Positions 1 through 7,041 of a stretch of DNA of 15,852 nt are shown piece by piece; the stretch's first letter is position 1, and each line of letters opens with the position of its first letter. This DNA comes from an uncultured Rhodanobacter sp. GTDB lineage: Bacteria; Pseudomonadota; Gammaproteobacteria; Xanthomonadales; Rhodanobacteraceae. The stretch is taken from positions 1-15,852 of the forward strand of contig CALCWL010000232.1 of assembly GCA_937906285.1 (NCBI GenBank), written 5' to 3'. The position numbers were made by a program, and so were the translations under genes. The notes beneath the pieces are model-generated. The model saw only the letters and a list, made by a program, of their open reading frames with translations. It made no database searches and was not told the DNA's origin.

Positions 1-504
1 CCAGAGTCCGTGGACGCTTGGCGCATGGTCTCGGCGCGGCGTTCGTTCGAGGGAACGCTGCCCATCGCGAGCCTGCGGCGCCTCGGCGAGGCACTGGCCG
101 GCACCGATGGCGAGGTCAGTTTCACGCTTGATTTCGGGCGCGACGACCTCGGCACCAGCTACGTGGATGTTCGCGCCAGCGCGCCGCTGACGCTGATCTG
201 TCAGCGTTCGCTGGAACCATTCGTGCTGCCGGTTGCGGTGCACACGCGGTTGGGGCTGATCAGCCAGGAGCGCGACGAGGCGGGGTTGCCGCCCGATTGC
301 GAACCGCTGCTGGTGGCCGAGGATGGCCGCCTGCGTCCGGCGGATGTGATAGAGGACGAATTGCTGTTGGCGCTGCCGCTGGTTCCGGTCAACCCGGACA
401 GCCGATTGCCCGACGAAGTGACAGGCCACGACCCGGCGCAGGATCATGCCGGATCGGGGCGCTCGGAGAATCCGTTCGCGGTATTGCGCGAGCTGAAGAA
501 GTAG
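1..504 (+). CDS. yceD: YceD family (DUF177) protein, 5' partial
   Basis: Small cytosolic DUF177 protein, linked in other organisms to 23S rRNA accumulation; its biochemical role is not settled. The frame is open to the first base (codons read P-E-S before the GTG at 10), and homologues usually have a few residues before the VDAWRM segment, so I treat the gene as cut by the window edge rather than starting at GTG 10. The family core LICQRSLEPF is visible at about residues 62-71, where many members have a second Cys in place of the Ser. The acidic segment VIEDELLLALPLVP and the C-terminal NPFAVLRELK tail are also typical. The visible 167 codons are close to full length. rpmF follows after 82 bp, the pairing conserved across proteobacteria, and the two are probably cotranscribed from a promoter outside the window. 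Confidence 0.9.
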   Translation, partial: PESVDAWRMVSARRSFEGTLPIASLRRLGEALAGTDGEVSFTLDFGRDDLGTSYVDVRASAPLTLICQRSLEPFVLPVAVHTRLGLISQERDEAGLPPDCEPLLVAEDGRLRPADVIEDELLLALPLVPVNPDSRLPDEVTGHDPAQDHAGSGRSENPFAVLRELKK

Positions 505-586
505 CGTCGGCCCGGCTCGTCGATCCGGGCTGTTCGATCAACGATCATCCCGTTTCATTTCACCACGTTTCAGTTGGAGAACTACC

Positions 587-781
587 ATGGCCGTTGCCAA
601 GAGCCGCCGTACCCCGTCCACCCGCGGCATGCGTCGTGCCCACGACAAGCTGAGCACCGTGCAGCTTTCCACCGACCCGACCAGCGGCGAGGTGCACCTG
701 CGCCACCACGTCACCAAGGACGGCTACTACCGTGGCAAGAAGGTGATCCAGGCCAAGGCCGCGGTGTCGGTCGAGGATTGA
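587..781 (+). CDS. rpmF: 50S ribosomal protein L32
   Basis: Structural protein of the large ribosomal subunit, 64 residues. It opens with MAVAKSRRTPSTRGMRRAHD and carries the family signature HLRHHVTKDGYYRGKKVI. It has no cysteines, so it is the zinc-free form, as in E. coli. The ATG has a GGAGA ribosome-binding site six bases upstream (576-580). It follows yceD and is itself followed by a strong terminator hairpin at 827-851, so the yceD-rpmF transcript probably ends largely before fabH. The E. coli neighbour plsX is not present downstream. The identification is secure from sequence and context. Confidence 0.97.
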   Translation: MAVAKSRRTPSTRGMRRAHDKLSTVQLSTDPTSGEVHLRHHVTKDGYYRGKKVIQAKAAVSVED

Positions 782-826
782 CCGGGTTGCCGGGGCCCTG
801 CGGGGTCCCGCCGGGCGATCAACCGG

Positions 827-851
827 AACGGCGCGGCGACGCGCCGTTTTT
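827..851 (+). terminator. Rho-independent terminator after rpmF
   Basis: A perfect 9-bp inverted repeat (AACGGCGCG at 827-835, CGCGCCGTT at 840-848) closes on a GCGA tetraloop of the stable GNRA type. It runs into a T-tract (847-851). It lies 46 bases after the rpmF stop and 79 bases before fabH, oriented to end transcription from yceD-rpmF. Confidence 0.8.
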
Positions 852-929
852 GCGTTCCGCCACCCGGGCACGTAACGTACGGCGTCGGCCCAGCGGCCGA
901 TCCCGCAGTCCCTGCCGATGGAAAGTTGA

Positions 930-1904
930 ATGACCCAGATCTATTCCCGTCTCGTCGCCACCGGCAGCGCCTTGCCCGAGCGTGTCGTCACCAATGCCGA
1001 TCTGGAAAAGATCGTCGATACCAGCGACGAATGGATTCGCACCCGCACCGGCATCCGCCAGCGGCACATCGCCGCCGAGGGCGAGACCACCGGCGACCTG
1101 TCCTTCCGGGCCGCGCAGAGCGCGCTGGAGGCGGCGGGCGTCAAGGCGTCCGAACTCGACCTGATCGTGCTCGGCACCACCACGCCGGACCTCATCTTTC
1201 CGTCCACGGCTTGCCTGTTGCAGCATCGTCTCGGCGCCAACGGTTGCGCGGCGTTCGACGTGAATGCGGCGTGCTCGGGCTTCGTCTACGCGTTGGGCGT
1301 GGCCGACAAGTTCATCCGCAGCGGCCAGTCGAAGAAGGTGCTGGTGGTCGGCGCCGAGACGCTGACGCGCATGGTCGACTGGTCGGAGCGCGAAACCTGC
1401 GTGCTGTTCGGCGACGGCGCCGGCGCCGTGGTGCTGGAAGCCTCCAGCGAGCCGGGTATCCACGCCACCTGCCTGCACGCCGACGGCGGCTACAAGCACC
1501 TGCTGTACAACCCGGTGGGCGTGTCGGCCGGTTTCAGCGACGAGCCCAATCACGGCGTGCGCATCCGCATGTCCGGGCGCGAGGTGTTCAAGGTCGCGGT
1601 GAAGACGCTGGACGCCCTGGTCGGCGAGACGCTGGAGGCGGCCGGCATGCAGGAGTCGGACATCGACTGGCTGATCCCGCACCAGGCCAACCTGCGCATC
1701 ATCGAGGCGACCGCCAAGCGGCTGAACATGTCGATGGATCGGGTCATCGTGACGGTGGACAAGCATGCGAACACGTCCTCGGGTTCGGTGCCGCTCGCGC
1801 TCGATTACGCGGTGCGTTCGGGCAAGGTGCAGCGTGGCCAGAACCTGCTGCTGGAAGCGTTCGGCGGCGGGTTCACCTGGGCCTCGGCGCTGCTGCGCTT
1901 CTGA
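930..1904 (+). CDS. fabH: Beta-ketoacyl-ACP synthase III
   Basis: Starts type II fatty-acid synthesis in the cytosol by condensing acetyl-CoA (or another acyl-CoA primer) with malonyl-ACP. The 324 residues compare with 317 in E. coli. The thiolase-fold triad is visible: Cys115 in NAACSGF, His251 in IPHQAN with Asn254, and Asn281 in HANTSSG. The C-terminal GGGFTWASALLRF block is typical. The ATG at 930 follows a GGAAAG site (920-925). Terminator hairpins lie on both sides (827-851 and 1932-1963), so fabH may be transcribed partly on its own. A weak promoter candidate, TTGCGT at 850-855 and TAACGT at 873-878 with a 17-bp spacer, overlaps the upstream T-tract. Specificity for straight or branched primers cannot be read from the sequence. 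Confidence 0.96.
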   Translation: MTQIYSRLVATGSALPERVVTNADLEKIVDTSDEWIRTRTGIRQRHIAAEGETTGDLSFRAAQSALEAAGVKASELDLIVLGTTTPDLIFPSTACLLQHRLGANGCAAFDVNAACSGFVYALGVADKFIRSGQSKKVLVVGAETLTRMVDWSERETCVLFGDGAGAVVLEASSEPGIHATCLHADGGYKHLLYNPVGVSAGFSDEPNHGVRIRMSGREVFKVAVKTLDALVGETLEAAGMQESDIDWLIPHQANLRIIEATAKRLNMSMDRVIVTVDKHANTSSGSVPLALDYAVRSGKVQRGQNLLLEAFGGGFTWASALLRF

Positions 1905-1931
1905 GCCTTCACGGTTCCGGCGAGTTCCTCG

Positions 1932-1963
1932 CGATGCCGCCCACCCGGGCGGCATCGTGTTTT
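1932..1963 (+). terminator. Rho-independent terminator after fabH
   Basis: A perfect 11-bp stem (CGATGCCGCCC at 1932-1942, GGGCGGCATCG at 1947-1957) with an ACCC loop is followed by TGTTTT. It lies 27 bases after the fabH stop and 85 bases before the fabD start, oriented with the operon. It implies termination or attenuation inside the fab cluster. Confidence 0.75.
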
Positions 1964-2048
1964 GCGTCCCGGAAAATGCGGAATACAGCTGCGTATGGCC
2001 GTCGATGCTGGCACCATGGCGGTTTTCGTCGACGGGATTTGCGCCTCC

Positions 2049-2996
2049 ATGAGTTCCACTTCCGCTTCGCTGGCTTTCGTTTTTCCCGGTCAGGGCTCGC
2101 AGTCGGTCGGCATGCTGGCCGAGCTGGCCGCCGCGCACGCCGAGGTGCAGTCGACATTCGGGGAAGCTTCGCAGGGCGCCGGCGTCGATCTGTGGAACCT
2201 CGCCATGCAGGGGCCGGAGGAACAGCTCAACCGCACCGAGCACACCCAGCCGGCGCTGCTGGCCGCCAGCGTCGCGGTGTGGCGCGTCTGGCAGAAGCTG
2301 GGTGGCACGCAGCCGGCGCAGCTTGCCGGACACAGCCTGGGCGAGTACAGCGCCCTGGTCTGCGCCGGCGCGTTGTCGTTGCACGACGCGGCGGCGCTGG
2401 TGGCCGAGCGCGGGCGCCTGATGCAGGCCGCCGTGCCGGCCGGCGTGGGCGCGATGGCGGCCATCCTCGGCGGCGACGATGCGCAGATTGCGGCCGTGTG
2501 CGAAGAGGTTGCGCAAGGGCAGGTCGTGTCACCGGCCAATTTCAATTCACCGGGGCAACTGGTGATCGCCGGCAACGCCGAGGCGGTCGATCGTGCGCTG
2601 GCTCGGCTCGCCGCGCTGGGCGTGAAGAAAGCGATCAAGCTGGCCGTGTCGGTGCCGTCGCATTGCGCGTTGATGCGCGAGGCGGCCGACCGGCTGGGCG
2701 AGCGGATGGCCGCGATCGACTGGCGGCAGCCTTCGATCCCGGTGGTGCAGAACGCCGAGGCACGCAGTTACGCCGGCGTCGAGGAGATCCGCGGCGCGCT
2801 GCAGCGCCAGCTGTACCTGCCGGTGCGCTGGACCGAATGCGTACAGGCGCTGGCGGCCGGCGGCGCCGCGCGTATCGCCGAGTGCGGCCCGGGCAAGGTG
2901 CTGGCCGGACTGATCAAGCGCATCGACAAGAGCGTCGAGGCGCGCCCGCTCGGCGATCCCGCGCAGATGGATGCAGCTCTCGCCGAATGGGCGTGA
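2049..2996 (+). CDS. fabD: Malonyl-CoA:ACP transacylase
   Basis: Transfers malonyl from CoA to acyl carrier protein, making the extender used by FabH and FabF. The 315 residues contain the nucleophile elbow GHSLGEY with Ser96, the partner His205 in PSHCALM, Arg121 in AERGRLMQ and the N-terminal FPGQGSQ loop. I chose ATG 2049 because FPGQGSQ then falls at residues 12-18, as in homologues. The frame stays open upstream to 1962, but that stretch overlaps the terminator. The ribosome-binding site is weak (GGGA at 2034-2037, 11 bases away), so the start is slightly less certain than the function. fabG begins 37 bases after the stop. Confidence 0.95.
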   Translation: MSSTSASLAFVFPGQGSQSVGMLAELAAAHAEVQSTFGEASQGAGVDLWNLAMQGPEEQLNRTEHTQPALLAASVAVWRVWQKLGGTQPAQLAGHSLGEYSALVCAGALSLHDAAALVAERGRLMQAAVPAGVGAMAAILGGDDAQIAAVCEEVAQGQVVSPANFNSPGQLVIAGNAEAVDRALARLAALGVKKAIKLAVSVPSHCALMREAADRLGERMAAIDWRQPSIPVVQNAEARSYAGVEEIRGALQRQLYLPVRWTECVQALAAGGAARIAECGPGKVLAGLIKRIDKSVEARPLGDPAQMDAALAEWA

Positions 2997-3033
2997 GCTT
3001 CGTTATTTCCGATTTTCCGAGGAACCACCGACA

Positions 3034-3777
3034 ATGAGCAATCCACTGCAAGGTGAAATCGCGCTGGTCACCGGCGCCAGTCGCGGCATCGGCGCGGCCA
3101 TCGCGGACGAGCTGGCGTCGATGGGCGCCACCGTGATCGGTACCGCCACCAGCGAGAGCGGCGCTGCCGCTATCGGCGAACGGCTGGCGGCGCACGGTGG
3201 CCAAGGCCGCGTGTTGAACGTCACCGACGGCGCGGCAGTCGAGGCACTGGTCGACACCATCGCGAAGGAATTCGGCCCGGTCTCGATCCTGGTCAACAAC
3301 GCCGGCATCACCCGCGACCAGTTGCTGATGCGGATGAAGGACGAGGACTGGCAGGCGATCATCGATACCAACCTCACCTCCGTGTACCGCACGTCGAAGG
3401 CGGTGATGCGCGGCATGATGAAGGCGCGCAAGGGCCGCATCATCTCGATTGCCTCGGTGATCGGGCTCACCGGCAACCCGGGTCAGGCGAACTATGCGGC
3501 GGCGAAGGCCGGCATCATTGCGTTCTCCAAGTCGCTGGCCCGCGAGATCGGTACGCGCGGCATCACGGTCAACGTGGTGGCGCCCGGTTTCATCGACACC
3601 GACATGACCCGCGCACTGCCGGAAGAAACCCGCCACGCGCTGCTGGGCCAGATTGCGCTCGGCCGGCTGGGGGAGGCTGGCGACATTGCCAAGGCCGTGG
3701 GATTCCTGGCTTCTCCCGCGGCCTCCTACATCACCGGCGAAACCTTGCACGTCAACGGCGGGATGTACATGCCGTGA
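3034..3777 (+). CDS. fabG: 3-oxoacyl-ACP reductase
   Basis: NADPH-dependent reduction of 3-ketoacyl-ACP to 3-hydroxyacyl-ACP in fatty-acid elongation. It is a short-chain dehydrogenase/reductase of 247 residues. It has the cofactor motif TGASRGIG (13-20), the NNAG motif (88-91), and the tetrad Asn113, Ser141, Tyr154 and Lys158 in NYAAAK. The C-terminal GETLHVNGGMYMP is typical of true FabG rather than generic SDR proteins. The ATG is preceded by GAGGAA (3019-3024), nine bases away. The frame continues upstream but only into the end of fabD. Placement between fabD and acpP supports the assignment. Confidence 0.96.
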   Translation: MSNPLQGEIALVTGASRGIGAAIADELASMGATVIGTATSESGAAAIGERLAAHGGQGRVLNVTDGAAVEALVDTIAKEFGPVSILVNNAGITRDQLLMRMKDEDWQAIIDTNLTSVYRTSKAVMRGMMKARKGRIISIASVIGLTGNPGQANYAAAKAGIIAFSKSLAREIGTRGITVNVVAPGFIDTDMTRALPEETRHALLGQIALGRLGEAGDIAKAVGFLASPAASYITGETLHVNGGMYMP

Positions 3778-3793
3778 GGCTTGCGCACACAGC

Positions 3794-3822
3794 TGTCGCC
3801 AGCGGCCGCGTTTTGGGCGACA
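3794..3822. repeat. Inverted repeat between fabG and acpP
   Basis: TGTCGCC (3794-3800) is matched by GGCGACA (3816-3822) across a 15-base spacer that itself contains the palindrome GCGGCCGC (3802-3809). No T-tract follows directly, so I do not call it a terminator. It could be an operator or a leaky terminator for fabG. The second arm overlaps a possible extra -10 box, GACAAT (3819-3824). Confidence 0.35.
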
Positions 3823-3876
3823 ATCGTCCTTTCGCGTCGGTCAACGGCAGGCAGGTCAAGCCAACGCCGGCGAATC

Positions 3877-3906
3877 GTGGCAGCGCTGGCGCTTAGCCAC
3901 TACAAT
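3877..3906 (+). promoter_or_regulatory. Sigma-70-type promoter candidate for acpP
   Basis: GTGGCA (3877-3882, 4 of 6 to consensus) and TACAAT (3901-3906, 5 of 6) are separated by 18 bases. The predicted start near 3913 would give a leader of about 65 bases, which contains a small hairpin (GTCGG 3929-3933, CCGAC 3941-3945). A separate acpP promoter fits the high demand for this carrier protein. Assigned by eye. Confidence 0.5.
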
Positions 3907-3976
3907 GCCGCCGGTCTTGAATCATGCGGTCGGACCGGTACCGACAAACAATCACCCCTTGAGAGGTATGGGCAAC

Positions 3977-4216
3977 ATGAGCACCATCGAAGAACGCGTC
4001 AAGAAAATCGTCGTCGAGCAGTTGGGCGTGAAGGAAGATGAAGTCACGGCGAACGCTTCGTTCGTGGACGATCTGGGCGCGGACTCGCTGGATACGGTGG
4101 AGCTGGTGATGGCGCTCGAGGAAGAGTTCGAGACCGAGATCCCGGACGAGGACGCCGAGAAGATCACCACCGTGCAGCAGGCCGTCGATTACATCAAGGC
4201 TCACTCCAAGGACTGA
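3977..4216 (+). CDS. acpP: Acyl carrier protein
   Basis: Carries growing acyl chains as thioesters on a 4'-phosphopantetheine arm and is the substrate shuttle for FabD, FabH, FabG and FabF. The 79-residue, strongly acidic protein has the attachment site GADSLD with Ser37, followed by the helix-II recognition region VELVMALEEEFE. I chose ATG 3977 over the in-frame ATG at 3968 because the GAGAGG site (3961-3966) is 10 bases from the former and only one from the latter. MSTIEERV is also the usual N-terminus. A promoter candidate lies upstream and a hairpin terminator downstream (4291-4313), so acpP may also be made from a short monocistronic transcript. Confidence 0.97.
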   Translation: MSTIEERVKKIVVEQLGVKEDEVTANASFVDDLGADSLDTVELVMALEEEFETEIPDEDAEKITTVQQAVDYIKAHSKD

Positions 4217-4290
4217 TCGGTTCCGGAGGCGTGTCCCATCCCCTGGCGCGCCGCGGGCGAGTCGGCAGGGATGGGCAGCGGTATCGAATG

Positions 4291-4313
4291 CTGCGCCTGA
4301 ATGGCGCAGTTTT
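4291..4313 (+). terminator. Rho-independent terminator after acpP
   Basis: A perfect 7-bp stem (CTGCGCC at 4291-4297, GGCGCAG at 4303-4309) with a five-base loop is followed by TTTT (4310-4313) and then a further T-rich stretch. It lies in the 231-bp gap between acpP and fabF, oriented with acpP. A weak -10-like box, TATGGT, sits at 4344-4349 before fabF. Confidence 0.65.
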
Positions 4314-4447
4314 CGTTTCTGGATTTCGCAACGTCCGAACCCGTATGGTGCATGGCGCATCGTCGGGCGCCCCGGACGACGTACCCGGAGCGCGCTGCGC
4401 CGGCCATCGATCGCGGCGTCATTCCCGGGCATAACGAAGGAACAAGC

Positions 4448-5686
4448 ATGAGCAAGCGTCGAGTAGTAGTGACCGGCATGGGCATCATCTCGCCCGTCGG
4501 CAACGACATCGCCAGCGCGTGGGATCGGGTGGTCAAGGGCGAGAGCGGCATCGGGCCGGTCGTCCACTTCGACACCTCGGCCTACTCGACGCGCATCGCC
4601 GGCCAGGTCAGCGGTTTCGACCCGGCCGAGTGGATGCCGCTCAAGGACGTCAAGAAGATGGACCCGTTCATCCACTACGGCGTGGCGGCGGGCACCCAGG
4701 CGCTGCGCGATTCGGGCCTGGAGATCACCGAAGCCAACGCGCCGCGCGTCGGCGTGGCGGTCGGCGCGGGCATCGGCGGCCTGTACACGATCGAATCGAC
4801 CACGCTCGAACTGGCCGCCAAGGGGCCGCGTCGCGTGTCGCCGTTCTACGTGCCCAGTTCCATCATCAACATGGTCTCGGGCCAGCTTTCCATCATGTTC
4901 GGCCTGAAGGGGCCCAACATTGCCTGTGTCACCGCCTGCACCACCGGCGCGCACAACATCGGCCTGGCCGCGCGCATGATCCAGTACGGCGATGCCGACG
5001 CGATGATCGCCGGCGGCGCCGAGTTCGCCACCACCGGCACCGCCATGGCCGGTTTCTGCTCGGCCAAGGCGATGTCCACCCGCAACGACGAGCCGACCAG
5101 GGCCAGCCGCCCGTGGGACAAGGACCGCGACGGCTTCGTGCTGTCCGACGGCGCCGGCGTGGTGATGCTGGAGGAATACGAGCATGCCAAGGCGCGCGGC
5201 GCGCGAATCTATGCCGAACTGGTCGGCTTCGGCATGAGCGGCGACGCGTTCCACATGACCGCGCCGAGCGAAGGCGGCGAAGGTGCGGCGCGTTGCATCC
5301 AGACTGCACTGAACGACGCCGGGCTGAACCCTGCCGACGTGCAGTACGTCAACGCCCATGGCACATCGACCCCGCTGGGCGACCTGGGCGAGGTGATGGC
5401 GGCCAAGAAGGTGTTCGGCGATCACGCCTACAAGCTGGCGATGAGCTCGACCAAGTCCACCACCGGCCATCTGCTGGGCGCGGCCGGCGGCGTCGAGGCA
5501 ATCTTCAGCGTGCTGGCGCTGCGCGACCAGGTGCTGCCGCCCACGATCAACCTCGACGAACCGGGCGAGGGCTGCGACCTGGACTTCGTGCCCAACGTCG
5601 CACGCGAGGCGAAACTCGATGTGGTGCTGTCCAATTCGTTCGGTTTCGGCGGAACCAACGGCACGCTGGCATTCCGTCGCGTTTGA
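4448..5686 (+). CDS. fabF: Beta-ketoacyl-ACP synthase II
   Basis: Elongating condensing enzyme of fatty-acid synthesis, joining acyl-ACP to malonyl-ACP; in E. coli it also governs the temperature-dependent C16:1 to C18:1 step. The 412 residues contain Cys164 in TACTTGAHN, His304 in NAHGTSTP, Lys336 and His341 in SSTKSTTGHLLG, and the gatekeeper-type NSFGFGGTN near the C-terminus. The ATG at 4448 has a GAAGGA site (4436-4441) six bases upstream. The in-frame extension back to 4301 overlaps the terminator and is not needed. The gap to pabB is 11 bases, so fabF probably heads the transcript that continues to the deacetylase gene. FabF rather than FabB is favoured by length and context. Confidence 0.95.
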   Translation: MSKRRVVVTGMGIISPVGNDIASAWDRVVKGESGIGPVVHFDTSAYSTRIAGQVSGFDPAEWMPLKDVKKMDPFIHYGVAAGTQALRDSGLEITEANAPRVGVAVGAGIGGLYTIESTTLELAAKGPRRVSPFYVPSSIINMVSGQLSIMFGLKGPNIACVTACTTGAHNIGLAARMIQYGDADAMIAGGAEFATTGTAMAGFCSAKAMSTRNDEPTRASRPWDKDRDGFVLSDGAGVVMLEEYEHAKARGARIYAELVGFGMSGDAFHMTAPSEGGEGAARCIQTALNDAGLNPADVQYVNAHGTSTPLGDLGEVMAAKKVFGDHAYKLAMSSTKSTTGHLLGAAGGVEAIFSVLALRDQVLPPTINLDEPGEGCDLDFVPNVAREAKLDVVLSNSFGFGGTNGTLAFRRV

Positions 5687-5697
5687 CCGACGCAGGC

Positions 5698-7041
5698 ATG
5701 GCTTGTCATCGGCGCCGGCTGGACGGCCGGCGCGACCTGCTCGCGCCGGCGGCGGCGCTCCCTGAGCGCTATCCCTGCCTGTTGCAGAGCGTGGTGCACG
5801 GCAGTGCGCAGTCGCGCTACGACATCCTGTTCGCGTTCCCCGGCGAGCGGTTGGAGCTGGCCGCCGATGGCGTGTTGCGCGGCGACGGTCGCGCGCAAGC
5901 AGGCCGCTTTCTCGACGCGCTGGACCGGGTGTGGCTTGCCGGCCGGCACTCGGCTTGCGACGACGAGCTGCCGTTCCACGGTGGCTGGGTTCTGCTGCTG
6001 AGCTATGAGCTGGCCGGCGAGATCGAACCCCGACTGAGGTTGCCGTCCGGCTCGACGCTGCCGCTGGCGCTGGCCGTGCGCTGCCCGGCGGCGATCATCG
6101 TCGACCATCTGCACGAATGCACCTGGCTGGTCGCCGAGGCCGGCCACGAGTCATTGCTGGACCGGCTCCAGGCCGACCTTGCCTTGCCGGCAACCTGGCC
6201 GCCGTTGCCGCCGCTCGACAGCATCGAGGAAGATCCGCCCGGCGACTTCCTCGATGGCGTGCAGCGCATCCACGAACACCTGCATGCCGGCGACACGTTC
6301 CAGGTGAATCTGTCGCGCGGCTGGAGCGCCCGCTACGCCCGGCCTCCCGCTCCGGCGGCGCTTTACGACGCCCTGCGCCGCGCCAACCCGGCGCCGTTCG
6401 CCGGTCTGCTGCAGCAGCCGGGCTGGTCGGTGCTGAGTTCCTCGCCCGAGCGTCTGGTGGAAGTGCGCGGTGGCGTGGCGCAGACCCGTCCGATCGCCGG
6501 CACGCGTCCGAGGCTCAGCGGCGACGATGAGCATGCGCGCATCCGTGAACTGAGCGCCCACCCGAAGGAGCGCGCCGAGCATGTGATGCTGCTCGACCTG
6601 GAACGCAACGACCTGGGCCGCGTCTGCGTGCCGGGCACGGTCGAGGTCGACGAGCTGATGGTGGTGGAGAGTTACGCCCATGTTCACCACATCGTGTCCA
6701 ATGTACGCGGGCGGCTGCGCGATGGCGTGACGCCGGGCGAGGTGATTGCCGCCACTTTCCCCGGCGGCACCATCACCGGTTGCCCCAAGGTGCGTTGCAT
6801 GGAGATCATCGCCGCGCTGGAGCGCACGCCGCGCGGCGCCTACACCGGCGCGCTCGGCTACCTGGACTGCAATGGCGACCTCGACTTGAACATCCTGATC
6901 CGCACCCTGGCTTTGACCGGCGAGCGCGTGAGCCTGCGTGCCGGCGCCGGCATCGTTGCCGACTCGGACGCCGCTGCGGAGCTGGACGAGACGCGCGCCA
7001 AGGCCCGCGGCCTGCTGCGTGCGCTCGGAGCACCGGGCTGA
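5698..7041 (+). CDS. pabB: Aminodeoxychorismate synthase component I
   Basis: Uses chorismate and ammonia to make 4-amino-4-deoxychorismate, the folate precursor. Ammonia normally comes from the glutaminase PabA/TrpG, which is not encoded here. The 447 residues include the chorismate-binding-fold motifs PIAGTRPR, ERNDLGRV, VHHIVSNVRGRL, TGCPKVRCMEII and GAGIVADSD. E. coli PabB has Lys274 in PIKGT, whereas this protein has Ala, as in many PabB/TrpE proteins. PabB rather than TrpE is supported by the pabC neighbour. ATG 5698 was chosen; a TTG at 5683 that overlaps the fabF stop is an alternative adding five residues. Neither has a clear ribosome-binding site, so translation may depend on coupling to fabF. 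Confidence 0.9.
   Translation: MACHRRRLDGRRDLLAPAAALPERYPCLLQSVVHGSAQSRYDILFAFPGERLELAADGVLRGDGRAQAGRFLDALDRVWLAGRHSACDDELPFHGGWVLLLSYELAGEIEPRLRLPSGSTLPLALAVRCPAAIIVDHLHECTWLVAEAGHESLLDRLQADLALPATWPPLPPLDSIEEDPPGDFLDGVQRIHEHLHAGDTFQVNLSRGWSARYARPPAPAALYDALRRANPAPFAGLLQQPGWSVLSSSPERLVEVRGGVAQTRPIAGTRPRLSGDDEHARIRELSAHPKERAEHVMLLDLERNDLGRVCVPGTVEVDELMVVESYAHVHHIVSNVRGRLRDGVTPGEVIAATFPGGTITGCPKVRCMEIIAALERTPRGAYTGALGYLDCNGDLDLNILIRTLALTGERVSLRAGAGIVADSDAAAELDETRAKARGLLRALGAPG

Noticed and set aside
510..530. Hairpin GCCCGG/CCGGGC between yceD and rpmF
   Set aside because: Six pairs with a nine-base loop and no T-tract. Such matches are common at this GC content, and termination before rpmF would be unexpected.
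926..3037. 703-codon plus-strand frame across fabH and fabD
   Set aside because: It is the +1 shadow of two well-supported genes, Arg-rich and without motifs, and runs straight through a terminator hairpin.
3893..5470. 525-codon minus-strand frame opposite acpP and fabF
   Set aside because: GC-driven shadow with His/Arg/Ala-rich composition and no family features. The same reasoning applies to 819-2516 on the minus strand.
6469..6520. Ala in place of E. coli Lys274 in the PabB PIxGT motif
   Set aside because: Many functional PabB and TrpE proteins carry PIAGT, so this is a known family variation rather than a defect.
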